From contig NZ_VHIB01000001.1 of the NCBI RefSeq assembly GCF_008087345.1, positions 1,054,001 to 1,118,000 on the forward strand: a DNA stretch of 64,000 nucleotides. Reading direction: 5' to 3'. Below, in pieces: positions 7,942 to 16,316 of the stretch; the first letter of the stretch is position 1, and the number at the start of each line of letters is the position of its first letter. The position numbers and the translations under genes were made by a program. The notes beneath the pieces were generated by a model. That model saw nothing but the letters and a program-made list of their open reading frames with translations. It had not been told where the DNA came from and did no database searches. This stretch comes from Nocardioides caldifontis (GTDB lineage: Bacteria > Actinomycetota > Actinomycetes > Propionibacteriales > Nocardioidaceae).

Positions 7942-7979
7942 CGAACGGCACCCGACGTGGCCGGCGGAGGTGCCGTTCG
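7942..7979. terminator. Bidirectional terminator hairpin
   Basis: CGAACGGCACC (7942-7952) pairs perfectly with GGTGCCGTTCG (7969-7979), an 11-bp stem with 16-nt loop, in the gap between the convergent tail-sheath-like gene (stop 7905) and the thioredoxin/NHL gene (stop 8002). Confidence 0.6.
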
Positions 7980-8001
7980 GACTGGACGGGACGCCGCGAG
8001 G

Positions 8002-9798
8002 CTAGTCCGAGCGGCCGGAGAGCGGGAGCGCGAGCACCGCTTCGCCGGAACGAGTAACCCGGACCGGCACGCCCCAGTCCTGCTGGTGCAGGTGGCACGC
8101 CGCACCCTCGCCGCCACCCTCGTCGCAGGAGGCCGCGCGGGCCGCGACGTGCAGGACCCCGTCGCCCACCGACGGGTCGAGCACGAGCCGGCGGCGCAGC
8201 TCGGTCGTGCGTCCCTCGCCCTCCCGGAGCAGCGCCGGCGGGGTCGCGCTGACCACGAGCTGGGACGGCGGGCCGAACCGGTCGTCGACCTTCTGGCCCG
8301 GTGGCGGCTGGAACTCCACGACGAGCTCCACCTCGGCTGCGACGTCGGTCACCGGCCGGTGGGTGCGGTGCTCGAAGCCGTCGGCGGTGGCGACGCCGGC
8401 CAGCGGCACCCGGGTGAGCCGGTGGGCCGCGGACTCGACGACCACGAGGGTGTCACCGTCCACGACCGCACCGCTCGGTTCGGCCAGCCCGGTGGCCAGG
8501 GTGGTCACCTCGTCGCCGGCCACGCGTCGTACGGCGCCGTTGTAGGTGTCGCAGACCGCGACCGAGCCGTCGGGGAGCACGGTGACGCCGAGCGGGTGCT
8601 GGAGCAGCGCGTCGGCCGCCGGCCCGTCGCGGAACCCGAAGTCGAAGAGCCCCGTGCCGACCGTCGTGAGCACCTGCCCGTCCTCGACGCGCCGCAGGCT
8701 CGAGGTCTCGCTGTCGGCGAGCCAGAGCCGGTCGCCGTCGGCCGCCAGCCCTGAGGTCTGCGCGAACCACGCCCCGGCGAGCGGTCCGTCGAGCAGCCCC
8801 TCGTTGGTGGTGCCGGCGGCGACGCCGACCGAACCCGAGAGCGGGTCGAACGTCCAGAGCTGGTGGAGCCCCGCCATCGCGACCCAGACCCGCTCCTTCC
8901 ACCAGGCGACGTCCCAGGGGCTCGACAGCGAGTCGGAGGGCTGCGGGCCGGGGAAGAGCTGGCGGCCGTCGCCGGCGAGGGTGCGCACGTGGCCGTCGTC
9001 CAGCCGGACGCCCCGCAGCGCGTGGTTGACGGTGTCCGCGACGACGACGTCGTAGCCGACCGTGGCCGCGAGGTCGGGCGGGAGCAGGCAGAGCCCGTTG
9101 GGTTCGCTGAACCGGGCCGTGCCCGCGTCGCCGTCGACGAGCCCGCGCTCGCCCGAGCCGATCCGGCGGACCAGTGTCTCCGCGTCGTCGGCGAGCTCGA
9201 CCAGCGAGTGGTGGCCGGAGTCCGCGACCAGGAAGCCTCCGTCGGGCAGCCGCACGGCCTTGGCCGGGAACCGGAGGTCGCCGGCCTCGACCGGCGGTGG
9301 GACGTACGGCGAGGTGCCGGGCTGCAGGACGCCCCGCTCGCGGTACCTCTTCCGTGTCCCGGCGACCAGCGCGTCGATGGCGTGCACGTGCCCCTCGCCG
9401 GCGTACTGCGCGAGGACGTAGCCCTCCGGGTCGACCAGCACGAGCGTCGGCCAGGCGCGGGCGGTGTAGGCCTGCCACGTGACGAGCTCCGGGTCGTCGA
9501 GCACCGGGTGGGCCACCTCGTAACGCTCGACGGCCGCGGCGAGTGCGTCCGGGTCGGCCTCGTGGACGAACTTGGGGGAGTGGACGCCGACGACGACCAG
9601 CTCGCCGTCGTACTTCTCCTCGAGCGGGCGCAGCTCGTCGAGCACGTGGAGGCAGTTGACGCAGCAGAAGGTCCAGAAGTCGAGCAGGAGGTACCGTCCG
9701 CGGAAGTCGCCGACCTCGAAGGAGCGGCCGTCGGTGTTCAGCCAGCCACGTCCACGGAGCTCGGGGGCGCGGACACGGGCGCGGCGGGTGTCGGTCAC
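8002..9798 (-). CDS. Thioredoxin-like domain fused to NHL-repeat beta-propeller
   Basis: 598 residues from the GTG at 9798. Residues 10-150 form a TlpA/thioredoxin-like domain with FWTFCCVNC (redox pair Cys46/Cys49, an extra Cys45) and the cis-Pro motif AWPTLVLVD. Residues ~190-500 contain repeated NHL-type blades (GGFLVADSGHHSLVELADD, YDVVVADTVNHALRGVRL, GSVAVCDTYNGAVRRV). A C-terminal beta domain of about 110 residues follows. The architecture matches the NHLRC2-like family conserved from bacteria to vertebrates. There is no signal peptide, so it should be cytoplasmic. The exact role is not known; a thiol-disulfide function coupled to the propeller is plausible. Confidence 0.88.
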   Translation of the reverse strand: MTDTRRARVRAPELRGRGWLNTDGRSFEVGDFRGRYLLLDFWTFCCVNCLHVLDELRPLEEKYDGELVVVGVHSPKFVHEADPDALAAAVERYEVAHPVLDDPELVTWQAYTARAWPTLVLVDPEGYVLAQYAGEGHVHAIDALVAGTRKRYRERGVLQPGTSPYVPPPVEAGDLRFPAKAVRLPDGGFLVADSGHHSLVELADDAETLVRRIGSGERGLVDGDAGTARFSEPNGLCLLPPDLAATVGYDVVVADTVNHALRGVRLDDGHVRTLAGDGRQLFPGPQPSDSLSSPWDVAWWKERVWVAMAGLHQLWTFDPLSGSVGVAAGTTNEGLLDGPLAGAWFAQTSGLAADGDRLWLADSETSSLRRVEDGQVLTTVGTGLFDFGFRDGPAADALLQHPLGVTVLPDGSVAVCDTYNGAVRRVAGDEVTTLATGLAEPSGAVVDGDTLVVVESAAHRLTRVPLAGVATADGFEHRTHRPVTDVAAEVELVVEFQPPPGQKVDDRFGPPSQLVVSATPPALLREGEGRTTELRRRLVLDPSVGDGVLHVAARAASCDEGGGEGAACHLHQQDWGVPVRVTRSGEAVLALPLSGRSD

Positions 9799-9835
9799 GC
9801 CGGTGTCAACGCGGTAGGACGGCGACGTCTTCCCC

Positions 9836-10525
9836 TCAGCTGCCGGAGGTCGCGGCCGTGGTGGTCGCCGCGGTGATCGCCACCATGACCGCGGCGTTCA
9901 TCGAGTCCACCGCGGAGCGGACCGCGGCCGACGCCCAGTCGCCCTCGGAGATCCGCTTCGCGTTGGCGGTCATCTCCTTCTTCGACAGCCCGACCGCCTC
10001 CGGCGAGAAGGTCTTCGGCACTGCTCGCACGGCATGGAGGAGTGCGACGAGGGCACCTGTGCGCTCGTCACCGGCCAGCCCGGAGCGGAGCGCGGACTCG
10101 ATGCGCGACCGTGTCTCACGCTCGTGCTCGGCGTCCTCCGCTGGCCAGCGGGAGTGGGGGAACAACCCCAGGAACTTGCCCCTCTCCTCACGGAGGATCC
10201 CCTTGTCGACGAGCTCCCTCAGGAGGCTGGCGCGGAGCTTCCCGCCCAGCTTGCCGAGCGCGGCGCCCGGCTTCTTGCCGCCGAGCCGGGCTACCTTCTC
10301 CAGCGCCTCGTCGAGCAGCGGATCCCCGGTCGGGGTGGCGTCCGTGACGACGAGCCGCCCCTCCTTCACGTCGGCGCCGGGGCCGGCGACGTCGATCCGT
10401 CCCCGGAGGGTCAGGTCGATGAGCATCGCGCCGGCCAGGACAGGCTCGATCTCCGTGCCGGAGACGGCGAGCCGGCCGCTGTCGTCGTCGGTCAGCAGGA
10501 GCAGCAGGTCCTCTGCGAGCAGCAT
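9836..10525 (-). CDS. GPP34/GOLPH3-like phosphoprotein
   Basis: 229 residues starting LLAEDLLLLLTDDDSG, the classical opening of GPP34 (Golgi phosphoprotein 3) family members. The pattern AGAMLIDLTLRGRIDV and DPLLDEAL...LLRELVDKGILREE supports the assignment. In eukaryotes GOLPH3 binds PI4P and glycosyltransferases; in actinobacteria the family is common but poorly understood. It has no membrane segment or signal peptide, so it is cytosolic or peripheral. The C-terminal Ala/Thr tail (AITAATTTAATSGS) is low complexity. It is alone in its transcription unit. Confidence 0.88.
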   Translation of the reverse strand: MLLAEDLLLLLTDDDSGRLAVSGTEIEPVLAGAMLIDLTLRGRIDVAGPGADVKEGRLVVTDATPTGDPLLDEALEKVARLGGKKPGAALGKLGGKLRASLLRELVDKGILREERGKFLGLFPHSRWPAEDAEHERETRSRIESALRSGLAGDERTGALVALLHAVRAVPKTFSPEAVGLSKKEMTANAKRISEGDWASAAVRSAVDSMNAAVMVAITAATTTAATSGS

Positions 10526-10620
10526 GGCTCGACCTTAGCCACGATCGGAGGGAGCCCGGCCGGCCTGCGCGGGGCGCATCTGCCACGTCGTGGGCCTGGT
10601 CCCGGAGGTACCCTCCGCAC

Positions 10621-11250
10621 GTGGAGATGGTGCATGCCGCCGCGACGGTCGCGGCCGTCTGCCTGGTGGCGATGATGGTCCCCGGCCCCGACGTGCTGGT
10701 GGTGACCAACCGGACGATCACCGGTGGGCGGCAGTCCGGGGTGCAGGCGGCCCTCGGGGTCGTGGCCGGGAACGTCGTCTGGGCGACCGTCGCGCTGCTC
10801 GGCGCCACGGCGGTCTTCGAGCTGTTCCCGACGTGGTACCTGGTGTTCAAGGTCGCGGGCGCGGCGTACGTGGTCTACCTCGGCGTGCAGATGATCCGCG
10901 CCGCGCGGGACCCGCTCGGCACCACGGTGGTCACCCGCGGCACGCGCGCGTCGTTCCGGACCGGCCTCGTCACCTGCCTGGCCAACCCGAAGGCCGCGGT
11001 GTTCTACGCCTCGATGCTGACCTCCATCGCCCCGCGCCACCCGAGTCCTGGGCTCTTCCTCGTGCTCCTCGCGACGATCACCACGGTCGCGGTCCTGTGG
11101 TTCTGCACCGTGGCGGTCGGGCTGTCGACGCCGCGGGCCAGTGCGTTCCTCGAGCGGTGGAAGGCGCGGATCGAGACGGTGTCCGGGGCGCTGTTCGTCG
11201 GGCTCGGCGCGTGGCGGCTCGTCGAGGACGTCCGCCACGCGCTGCGCTGA
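10621..11250 (+). CDS. LysE-family translocator (amino-acid/metabolite exporter)
   Basis: 209 residues, six predicted membrane segments. The first loop MMVPGPDVLVVTNRTITGGRQSGVQAALG carries the PGPD motif and the Gly-rich stretch of LysE/RhtB exporters. TCLANPKAAVFYASML and the C-terminal helix GALFVGLGAWRLVEDV also match. Started at the GTG at 10621; the ATG at 10627 is an alternative. It faces the MMPL gene, with only 3 bp between the stop codons. Substrate (an amino acid or homoserine lactone-like compound in known members) cannot be inferred. Confidence 0.88.
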   Translation: MEMVHAAATVAAVCLVAMMVPGPDVLVVTNRTITGGRQSGVQAALGVVAGNVVWATVALLGATAVFELFPTWYLVFKVAGAAYVVYLGVQMIRAARDPLGTTVVTRGTRASFRTGLVTCLANPKAAVFYASMLTSIAPRHPSPGLFLVLLATITTVAVLWFCTVAVGLSTPRASAFLERWKARIETVSGALFVGLGAWRLVEDVRHALR

Positions 11251-11253
11251 GCC

Positions 11254-13341
11254 CTACTCGGTCCGGATCGCCGGCGTCCGCTGCAGCCAGCGCGGCGCCC
11301 ACCAGGCCCGCTCGCCGAGGAGCCGCAGCACGGAGGGTACGACGAGGCAGCGGATCACCACCGCGTCCAGGAGCACCGCCGCCGCCAGCCCGAGGCCGAA
11401 CTGCTGCAGCATCCGGTCGGGGGCGAGCACGAAGGCGCCGAACACCACGACCATGATCGCGGCGGCGGCCGTGATCACGCTGCCGGTCGTCGCCAGCCCC
11501 TCGCGGACCGCGGCCACGGCGTCGCGGGAGCGCTGCCACTCCTCGTGCATGCGCGAGACCAGGAACACCTCGTAGTCCATCGACAGCCCGAAGACGACCG
11601 CGAACATCATCACCGGCACGTAGGCCTCGATCGGCCCGGGCTGCGCCCCGAACCGGCCGTCCTGGAAGACCAGCACCATCACTCCGAGCGCGGCGCCGAT
11701 CGACAGCAGGTTGAGGACCGCTGCCTTGACGGCGATCGCCACGGAGCGGAGGACGAGGAGCAGCAGCAGCGCCGAGAGCCCCACGACGACCGCGACGAAC
11801 AGCGGGAACCGCTCGGCCACCTCGTCGGAGAAGTCGATCGTCGCGGCGGTGGAACCACCGACCAGCGTGCCCTCCGGCAGCTCGTCACGCAGCCGCTCGA
11901 CGAGGTCGGCGGTCGCCTCGTCCTGCGGCGAGGTCGTCGGGAACGCGAGGCTGGTGTGGAGGGCGCCGTCGCCGGACGGCTGCGGCGGCGTGGCCGTGGC
12001 CACCCCCTCGGTCTCGCCGAGCTGGTCGAAGGCCGCCCGTGCCTCGGCGGCCTCGCCCCGGGTCACGACCACCAGCGGACCGTTGGCGCCGGGGCCGAAC
12101 GCGTCGCTGATCAGGTCGTACCCCTGGCGCGTGGTGGTGCTCGGGTGGTCGTTGCCGGCGTCGGCGAAGCCGAGCTGGAGCCCGAGCGCGGGCAGGCAGA
12201 GCGCCACCACGGCGACGCCGCCGGACAGCAGCACGGCCCAGGGTCGGCGGTGGACGACGCCGGCCCAGCGCCGCCAGGCGTGGCCGCTGGGACGACGCCG
12301 CTTCGCTGCGTGCTTCCGGATGCTGCGCTCGAGCCGGGGGCCGAGCACCGTCAGCAGCGAGGGGAGCAGCGTCAGCGACGCCAGCATCGTCATCAGCACG
12401 GTGAGCGTGACGGCGAACGCGACGCCCTCGAGGGCGCTGATCCCCAACGTGTACAGGCCGAGCAGTGCGATCACGACCGTGGCCCCGGCGAAGAGCACCG
12501 ACCGGCCGGCGGTGTCCAGGGCGGTGCGGGTGGCGCGGTCCCGGTCGGCGCCGTCGAGCAGCTCGGAGCGGTACCTCGCGAACACCAGCAGGGCGTAGTC
12601 GATCCCCACGCCGAGCCCGACGAGCACCAGCATCGGCGCGGTGTAGTCCGGGATCGTCGTGAGGTGGGAGGCGAGCCCGACCACCGCGATCGTCGTCCCG
12701 ACGGCGAAGAGGGCGGTGACGAGCGGGAGCGAGGCCGCGAGCAGCGAGCCGAACAGGAACATCAGGATGACCAGCGCCGCCAGCATCCCGGCCCCTTCGG
12801 CGCCGCCGCCGGCCTCGCTCTCCTGCACCTCCCGCACGGCGTCGCCGGTGAGCTCGACGCGCATGCCGTCGCCGTCGTGCTCGAGCGCCGTGTCGACGAT
12901 GGCCCGCTTGTCGTCGGTGGGGACGAACCCGGCCTGGTCGTCGAGCACCACCGTGACCAGCCCGACGGTGCCGTCGGGGGAGACCGTGCCGGCGTCCGCG
13001 GCAGGCGGTTGCACCGCCTCGACGTGGTCGAGGGCGGCGAGGTCGTCGACGAGCGGCCGGAGCCCCGCCTGGGCGACGCCTCCCTCGGCCTGCACCACCA
13101 CGGTCACCGTGTCGCCGCGCTGCTCGGGGGCGTGCTCGGCGAAGGAGTCCAGGACCTGCTGCGTCTCGGTGCCCGGGAGTGCGAAGTCGTTGCGGTAGTC
13201 GCTGCCTACCGCGGTCGAGACCGCGGTGGTGCCGGCCAGGGTGACCAGCCACAGGGTGAGCGCCACCCAGTGGTGGCGCTGGGACCAGGCGGCCAGCCGG
13301 GTCATGGCGGTGTCGGGTCGCTCCGACGTGAGGGTGTGCAT
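11254..13341 (-). CDS. MMPL/RND-family transporter
   Basis: 695 residues from the ATG at 13341 (ATG at 13305 also possible). It has about twelve membrane segments in two halves, each preceded by a large periplasmic domain: GTETQQVLDSFAEHAP in the first and DAGNDHPSTTTRQGYDLI in the second. The membrane motifs GVGIDYALLVFARYRSEL and FGLSMDYEVFLVSRMHEEW contain the Asp-Tyr pairs that carry protons in MmpL proteins. Such proteins export lipids, siderophores or drugs across the membrane. It is divergent from a PadR repressor gene 69 bp away, which likely controls it. Confidence 0.92.
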   Translation of the reverse strand: MHTLTSERPDTAMTRLAAWSQRHHWVALTLWLVTLAGTTAVSTAVGSDYRNDFALPGTETQQVLDSFAEHAPEQRGDTVTVVVQAEGGVAQAGLRPLVDDLAALDHVEAVQPPAADAGTVSPDGTVGLVTVVLDDQAGFVPTDDKRAIVDTALEHDGDGMRVELTGDAVREVQESEAGGGAEGAGMLAALVILMFLFGSLLAASLPLVTALFAVGTTIAVVGLASHLTTIPDYTAPMLVLVGLGVGIDYALLVFARYRSELLDGADRDRATRTALDTAGRSVLFAGATVVIALLGLYTLGISALEGVAFAVTLTVLMTMLASLTLLPSLLTVLGPRLERSIRKHAAKRRRPSGHAWRRWAGVVHRRPWAVLLSGGVAVVALCLPALGLQLGFADAGNDHPSTTTRQGYDLISDAFGPGANGPLVVVTRGEAAEARAAFDQLGETEGVATATPPQPSGDGALHTSLAFPTTSPQDEATADLVERLRDELPEGTLVGGSTAATIDFSDEVAERFPLFVAVVVGLSALLLLLVLRSVAIAVKAAVLNLLSIGAALGVMVLVFQDGRFGAQPGPIEAYVPVMMFAVVFGLSMDYEVFLVSRMHEEWQRSRDAVAAVREGLATTGSVITAAAAIMVVVFGAFVLAPDRMLQQFGLGLAAAVLLDAVVIRCLVVPSVLRLLGERAWWAPRWLQRTPAIRTE

Positions 13342-13362
13342 CTCGGCTCCACAAGTAGAGAG

Positions 13363-13402
13363 GCTACGTATAGCGACACAACGTAACGTGCCTACGTGTA
13401 GG
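13363..13402. promoter_or_regulatory. Shared MMPL/PadR control region with two palindromic sites
   Basis: Two short inverted repeats lie in the 69-bp divergent gap: GCTA-CGTA-TAGC at 13363-13374 and CCTAC-GT-GTAGG at 13391-13402. The core CTACGT occurs in both. They are good candidates for the PadR operator. TAGGCT at 13398-13403 is placed 7 bp before the padR ATG (13411) with no Shine-Dalgarno sequence, which suggests leaderless padR mRNA. Confidence 0.5.
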
Positions 13403-13410
13403 CTGTCTAC

Positions 13411-13731
13411 ATGAAAGCCGATGCCCTGCGCGGTCACCTCGACGCGATGCTCCTGGCGGTGCTGGAGGGCGAGCCGTTGCACGGCTACGCGATCATCGAG
13501 GCGCTCGCCCTGCGCAGCGGCGGCGAGCTCGACCTCCCGACCGGCACGGTCTACCCGGCGCTCCGCCGGCTCGAGGCCGCCGGATACCTCGACAGCTCGT
13601 GGTCCGAGGCGGCCGGGCGGAAGCGCCGCACGTACCGGCTGTCGCGGGCGGGACGGAAGGTCCTCGCCGAGAAGCGGCAGGAGTGGAAGGCGTTCTCGAC
13701 GGTGGTCGACGGTGTCCTGCGGCCAGGCTGA
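13411..13731 (+). CDS. PadR-family transcriptional regulator
   Basis: 106 residues, the short PadR-s1 type. The winged helix is visible: LRGHLDAMLLAVLEGEPLHGYAIIEAL, then LPTGTVYPALRRLEAAGYLDSSW with the recognition helix and the wing SEAAGRKRRTYRLSRAGRKVL, ending in a short dimerisation helix. The ATG at 13411 lacks a Shine-Dalgarno stretch and is probably leaderless. It lies opposite the MMPL transporter and before a gene with the permease-prefix domain, the usual partner of this PadR subtype. Expected role: a ligand-responsive repressor of the MMPL gene and its own unit. Confidence 0.92.
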   Translation: MKADALRGHLDAMLLAVLEGEPLHGYAIIEALALRSGGELDLPTGTVYPALRRLEAAGYLDSSWSEAAGRKRRTYRLSRAGRKVLAEKRQEWKAFSTVVDGVLRPG

Positions 13732-13786
13732 GACCAGGGTGATCCCCGATGGTGCAAGGGCGGTGCCGTGGGGCACCGTGGTGCCC

Positions 13787-14458
13787 GTGACCGAGGAGTA
13801 CCTCCGCCGGCTCGACGCGACGCTCGTCGGGCCGAGACGGGTGCGCCGCGAGCTGGTCCGCGAGGCGGGCGACCACCTCGAGGACGCCACGGACGCCTAC
13901 GTCGAGGCCGGCTACGCGCCGGACGAGGCCGCGGCGCTGGCGGTCCGGGACTTCGGGACCGTCGAGGAGGTCGCGCCCGGCTTCCAGGAGACGCTCGCGG
14001 TCGCCGCCTCCCGCCGTACGGCGGTGTGGCTGGTGCTCGCCGTCCTCATCCAGCCGTTGGCCTGGGACGGAGGGCTGGACCTCGCCGCCGGCGGCCCTGC
14101 CCCGGAGGGGTGGCTCTACCGGGCGCTGGACGTCGGGGTCGAGGCCGGCGGAGGGGTCGCCGTGCTCGGCACGTTGCTGACCCTGATGGCCACCGGGGTC
14201 GGGAGCCGCTGGGTGCGCGACCGGCACCGGCTCGCCCGCCGGGTCGGGATCCTCGGGGCCGCCGTCGCGGGGGTCGTGGTCGCCGAGGGGTTGCTGATGA
14301 CCGCGCTCTACGCGCCGGCCACGGCGTCGACATGGGCATTCGTGGTGGCGTTGCTCGTCGTGCCGTTCGGCGTCGCCGCGGCGTCTGCCCGTCGCACCTT
14401 CGCGGCCGCGACCGCCGCGGCCTTCGAGCCGGCGCTCAGTCGAGCACCGTCAGCGTGA
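13787..14458 (+). CDS. Membrane protein with permease-prefix domain, PadR partner
   Basis: About 223 residues if started at the GTG at 13787 (VTEEYLRRLDATLVGP), the form seen in relatives; an upstream in-frame GTG at 13739 is possible. Residues 1-70 form the permease-prefix (DUF1700-like) helical domain VRRELVREAGDHLEDATDAYV...AALAVRDFGTVEEVAPGF. Four hydrophobic segments follow. Proteins of this type sit directly after PadR genes and are thought to act with them in membrane-stress or efflux control; direct function is unknown. A perfect palindrome GGGCACC-GT-GGTGCCC at 13771-13786 ends right at the start codon and could hide it. Its 3' end overlaps the convergent DUF1905 gene by 23 bp. Confidence 0.72.
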   Translation: MTEEYLRRLDATLVGPRRVRRELVREAGDHLEDATDAYVEAGYAPDEAAALAVRDFGTVEEVAPGFQETLAVAASRRTAVWLVLAVLIQPLAWDGGLDLAAGGPAPEGWLYRALDVGVEAGGGVAVLGTLLTLMATGVGSRWVRDRHRLARRVGILGAAVAGVVVAEGLLMTALYAPATASTWAFVVALLVVPFGVAAASARRTFAAATAAAFEPALSRAPSA

Positions 14459-14732
14459 AGGTGGCGGTGTCGCCCGGCTCGACGTCCTCCTTGCGGCGCA
14501 CCGCCTTCTTGACCGGCAGCACGTAGCTCCCGGCCTCCTTGGAGGGGAACAGGCTGGTCGACCACTCCGAGGAGCCGCAGCGCACCGAGACCCGGACCGA
14601 CCCGAAGGCGCGCGGCGGGCTCGAGAGCTCCTCGTCGATCGCGTCGCTCACCTCCGGCGGGAGGGTCACGAAGACCCAGGAGTCCGGCTGCTCCTCGCGC
14701 CACGCGTGGAGCCGACCCTCGAACGAGTGCAT
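14436..14732 (-). CDS. DUF1905 domain protein
   Basis: 98 residues, all of it the small beta-barrel DUF1905 domain: FEGRLHAWREEQPDSWVFVTLPPEVSDAI at the start, the SVRVSVRCGSSEWSTSLFPSKEAGSYVLPVKKAVRRKE core and the GDTATFTLTVLD closing strand. It is cytoplasmic, with no catalytic motif known. The gene ends inside the convergent permease-prefix gene. Function unknown. Confidence 0.85.
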   Translation of the reverse strand: MHSFEGRLHAWREEQPDSWVFVTLPPEVSDAIDEELSSPPRAFGSVRVSVRCGSSEWSTSLFPSKEAGSYVLPVKKAVRRKEDVEPGDTATFTLTVLD

Positions 14733-14763
14733 GCCGCGGACGCTAGCGGCTGGGACCGACTGT

Positions 14764-15204
14764 TCAGGGTGCCCAGAGCTCGGCGACCTTGCGCAGCGCC
14801 TCCGGGTAGCCGGCGACGCCCTTCCCGATCACCGCGGCGTCGGCGACCAGCGAGACGTACGAGCGGTGCCGGAACTCCTCGCGGGCGTGGATGTCGGAGA
14901 TGTGCACCTCGACGACCGGGGCCTCCACCACCGCGAGCGCGTCCATGATCGCGATCGAGGTGTGGGTGTAGCCGCCGAAGTTCCCGACCACCGCCGCCCC
15001 GGTCTCGAACGCCTCGTGGACCCAGTCGATGAGCTGGCCCTCGTGGTTCGACTGCCGGCAGTCGACGGTCAGGTCGAGACGCTCACCCTCCTCCCGGCAC
15101 ATCCGCTCCACGTCGGCCAGCGTCGCGGTGCCGTAGACGGCGGGGTCGCGGCGGCCGAGGAGGTTCAGGTTCGGGCCGTTGAGGACGAGGACGGTGCGGC
15201 TCAC
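14764..15204 (-). CDS. aroQ: Type II 3-dehydroquinate dehydratase
   Basis: 146 residues, the usual size of the dodecameric type II enzyme, which dehydrates 3-dehydroquinate to 3-dehydroshikimate in the shikimate pathway. Landmarks: LNGPNLNLLGRRDPAVYG (substrate Asn, Arg and the catalytic Tyr on the flexible lid), CRQSNHEGQLIDWVHEA, GNFGGYTHTSIAIMDAL and VEVHISDIHAREEFRH with the catalytic His. The GNFGG sequence and the late AAVIGKGVAGY segment differ from the more usual NPGA or NAGG and GVIxGLG forms, so it is a divergent member. It lies apart from other aro genes, just after the sirtuin gene, and may be one of two copies in the genome. Confidence 0.9.
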   Translation of the reverse strand: MSRTVLVLNGPNLNLLGRRDPAVYGTATLADVERMCREEGERLDLTVDCRQSNHEGQLIDWVHEAFETGAAVVGNFGGYTHTSIAIMDALAVVEAPVVEVHISDIHAREEFRHRSYVSLVADAAVIGKGVAGYPEALRKVAELWAP

Positions 15205-15211
15205 GCCCCCG

Positions 15212-16084
15212 TCATACCAGGGTCCAGCCGGGGTGGGTCACGAACTCGCTGGTGCCGTGGTGGAGCTTGACCGTCGCCAGGGGGTCGCCGCGGGTGGCGC
15301 CGCGGTTCACCACCACCACCGGCTTGCCCTGCTTGGCCGCGTGGCGGACGAACCGCAGCCCGGACATCACGGTGAGCGACGAGCCGAGGACCAGCAGTGC
15401 CGGGGCGGCGTCGACCATGTCGTAGCACCGCTGCACCCGCGGCTTCGGGACGTTCTCGCCGAAGAAGACCACGTCGGGCTTGAGCACCCCGCCGCACGGA
15501 CAGCGGGGTACGACGAACCCGGAGGTCTCGTCCACCTCGACGTCACCGTCGGGGCGCACCGGGGCGTCGGCGTGCCGCTCGCGCCACCCGGGGTTGAGCC
15601 GCTCCATCTCGGCCTGCACGCGCGCCCGCGAGCTGACCTCACGGCAGCCGAGGCAGACCACCTCGGCGATCCGGCCGTGGAGCGCGACGAGGTTGCGGGA
15701 GCCGGCCTCCTCGTGGAGCCCGTCGACGTTCTGGGTGATCACCCCGGAGCAGAGCCCGGCGGCCTCGAGGCTGGCGAGCCCGCGGTGGCCGTCGTTGGGC
15801 ACGGCGCGGTGCATCCGCCCCCAGCCGAGGTGGGCGCGGGCCCAGTACCGCTGCTGCGCCTCGGGGCCCGAGACGAGCTCCTGGTAGGTCATCGGGGTGC
15901 GGTCGACCGACCCCGGGCCGCGGTAGTCGGGGATGCCGGAGTCGGTGCTCATCCCGGCCCCGGTGAGTGCCACGAAGGTCGTGCCCCGGAGGAGCGTGAC
16001 CGCCGCCTCCACGGCCGTGTCGACCACCGGGCCGACCGCCGGGCCGACCACCGAGCCGACCGCCGTACCGTCCTGCACCGTCAC
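15212..16084 (-). CDS. Sir2-family NAD-dependent protein deacylase (sirtuin)
   Basis: 290 residues from a GTG at 16084. Sirtuin motifs are complete: LTGAGMSTDSGIPDYRGPGS (NAD binding), TQNVDGLH, the catalytic His in LHGRI, the zinc cysteines CLGC and CPCG, and GSSLTVMSG. It should remove acetyl or other acyl groups from lysines using NAD. The first 25 residues are odd: GTAVGSVVGPAVGPVVDTAV is encoded by 12-bp tandem repeats (16021-16068) that lie outside the fold. The 3' end is 7 bp before the aroQ start, so the two are likely co-transcribed. Confidence 0.92.
   Translation of the reverse strand: MTVQDGTAVGSVVGPAVGPVVDTAVEAAVTLLRGTTFVALTGAGMSTDSGIPDYRGPGSVDRTPMTYQELVSGPEAQQRYWARAHLGWGRMHRAVPNDGHRGLASLEAAGLCSGVITQNVDGLHEEAGSRNLVALHGRIAEVVCLGCREVSSRARVQAEMERLNPGWRERHADAPVRPDGDVEVDETSGFVVPRCPCGGVLKPDVVFFGENVPKPRVQRCYDMVDAAPALLVLGSSLTVMSGLRFVRHAAKQGKPVVVVNRGATRGDPLATVKLHHGTSEFVTHPGWTLV
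16021..16068. repeat. Four 12-bp tandem repeats at the sirtuin N-terminus
   Basis: Four units of the form cgaccRccgggc (16021-16032, 16033-16044, 16045-16056, 16057-16068) with one or two changes each. They encode a Val/Gly/Pro low-complexity extension on the minus strand. Confidence 0.8.
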
Positions 16085-16123
16085 CCCGTCGAGAGTACGG
16101 GGCAGCCCCTCACCCGCGAGCGG

Positions 16124-16294
16124 TCAGCGGAGGTCGGGGTCGCCGCCCAGCCGCTGGTTGAGGTCCTTCAGCTGGGCGGCCATCACGTCGAGCCGGCCGT
16201 TGTTGGTCTTCTGCAGCTCGGCCAGCACCTCCGCGAGCAGCCGGTTGGTCTCGGTCAGCAGCTCGGTCAGCGCGTTGAGGCCGGGCAGTGCCAT
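16124..16294 (-). CDS. Small coiled-coil protein, unknown function
   Basis: 56 residues: an ATG at 16294 preceded by TAGGAG 5 bp upstream, a strong ribosome site that decides this start over the longer frame. The sequence is almost one amphipathic helix with leucine heptads (LNALTELLTETNRLLAEVLAELQ) and a second LDVMAAQLKDLNQRL, so it probably forms a coiled-coil dimer. It lies 22 bp after the stop of yajQ on the same strand and is likely co-transcribed. I do not recognise a family. Confidence 0.7.
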   Translation of the reverse strand: MALPGLNALTELLTETNRLLAEVLAELQKTNNGRLDVMAAQLKDLNQRLGGDPDLR

Positions 16295-16316
16295 GGGGCT
16301 CCTAGGGGAGAGGCGG

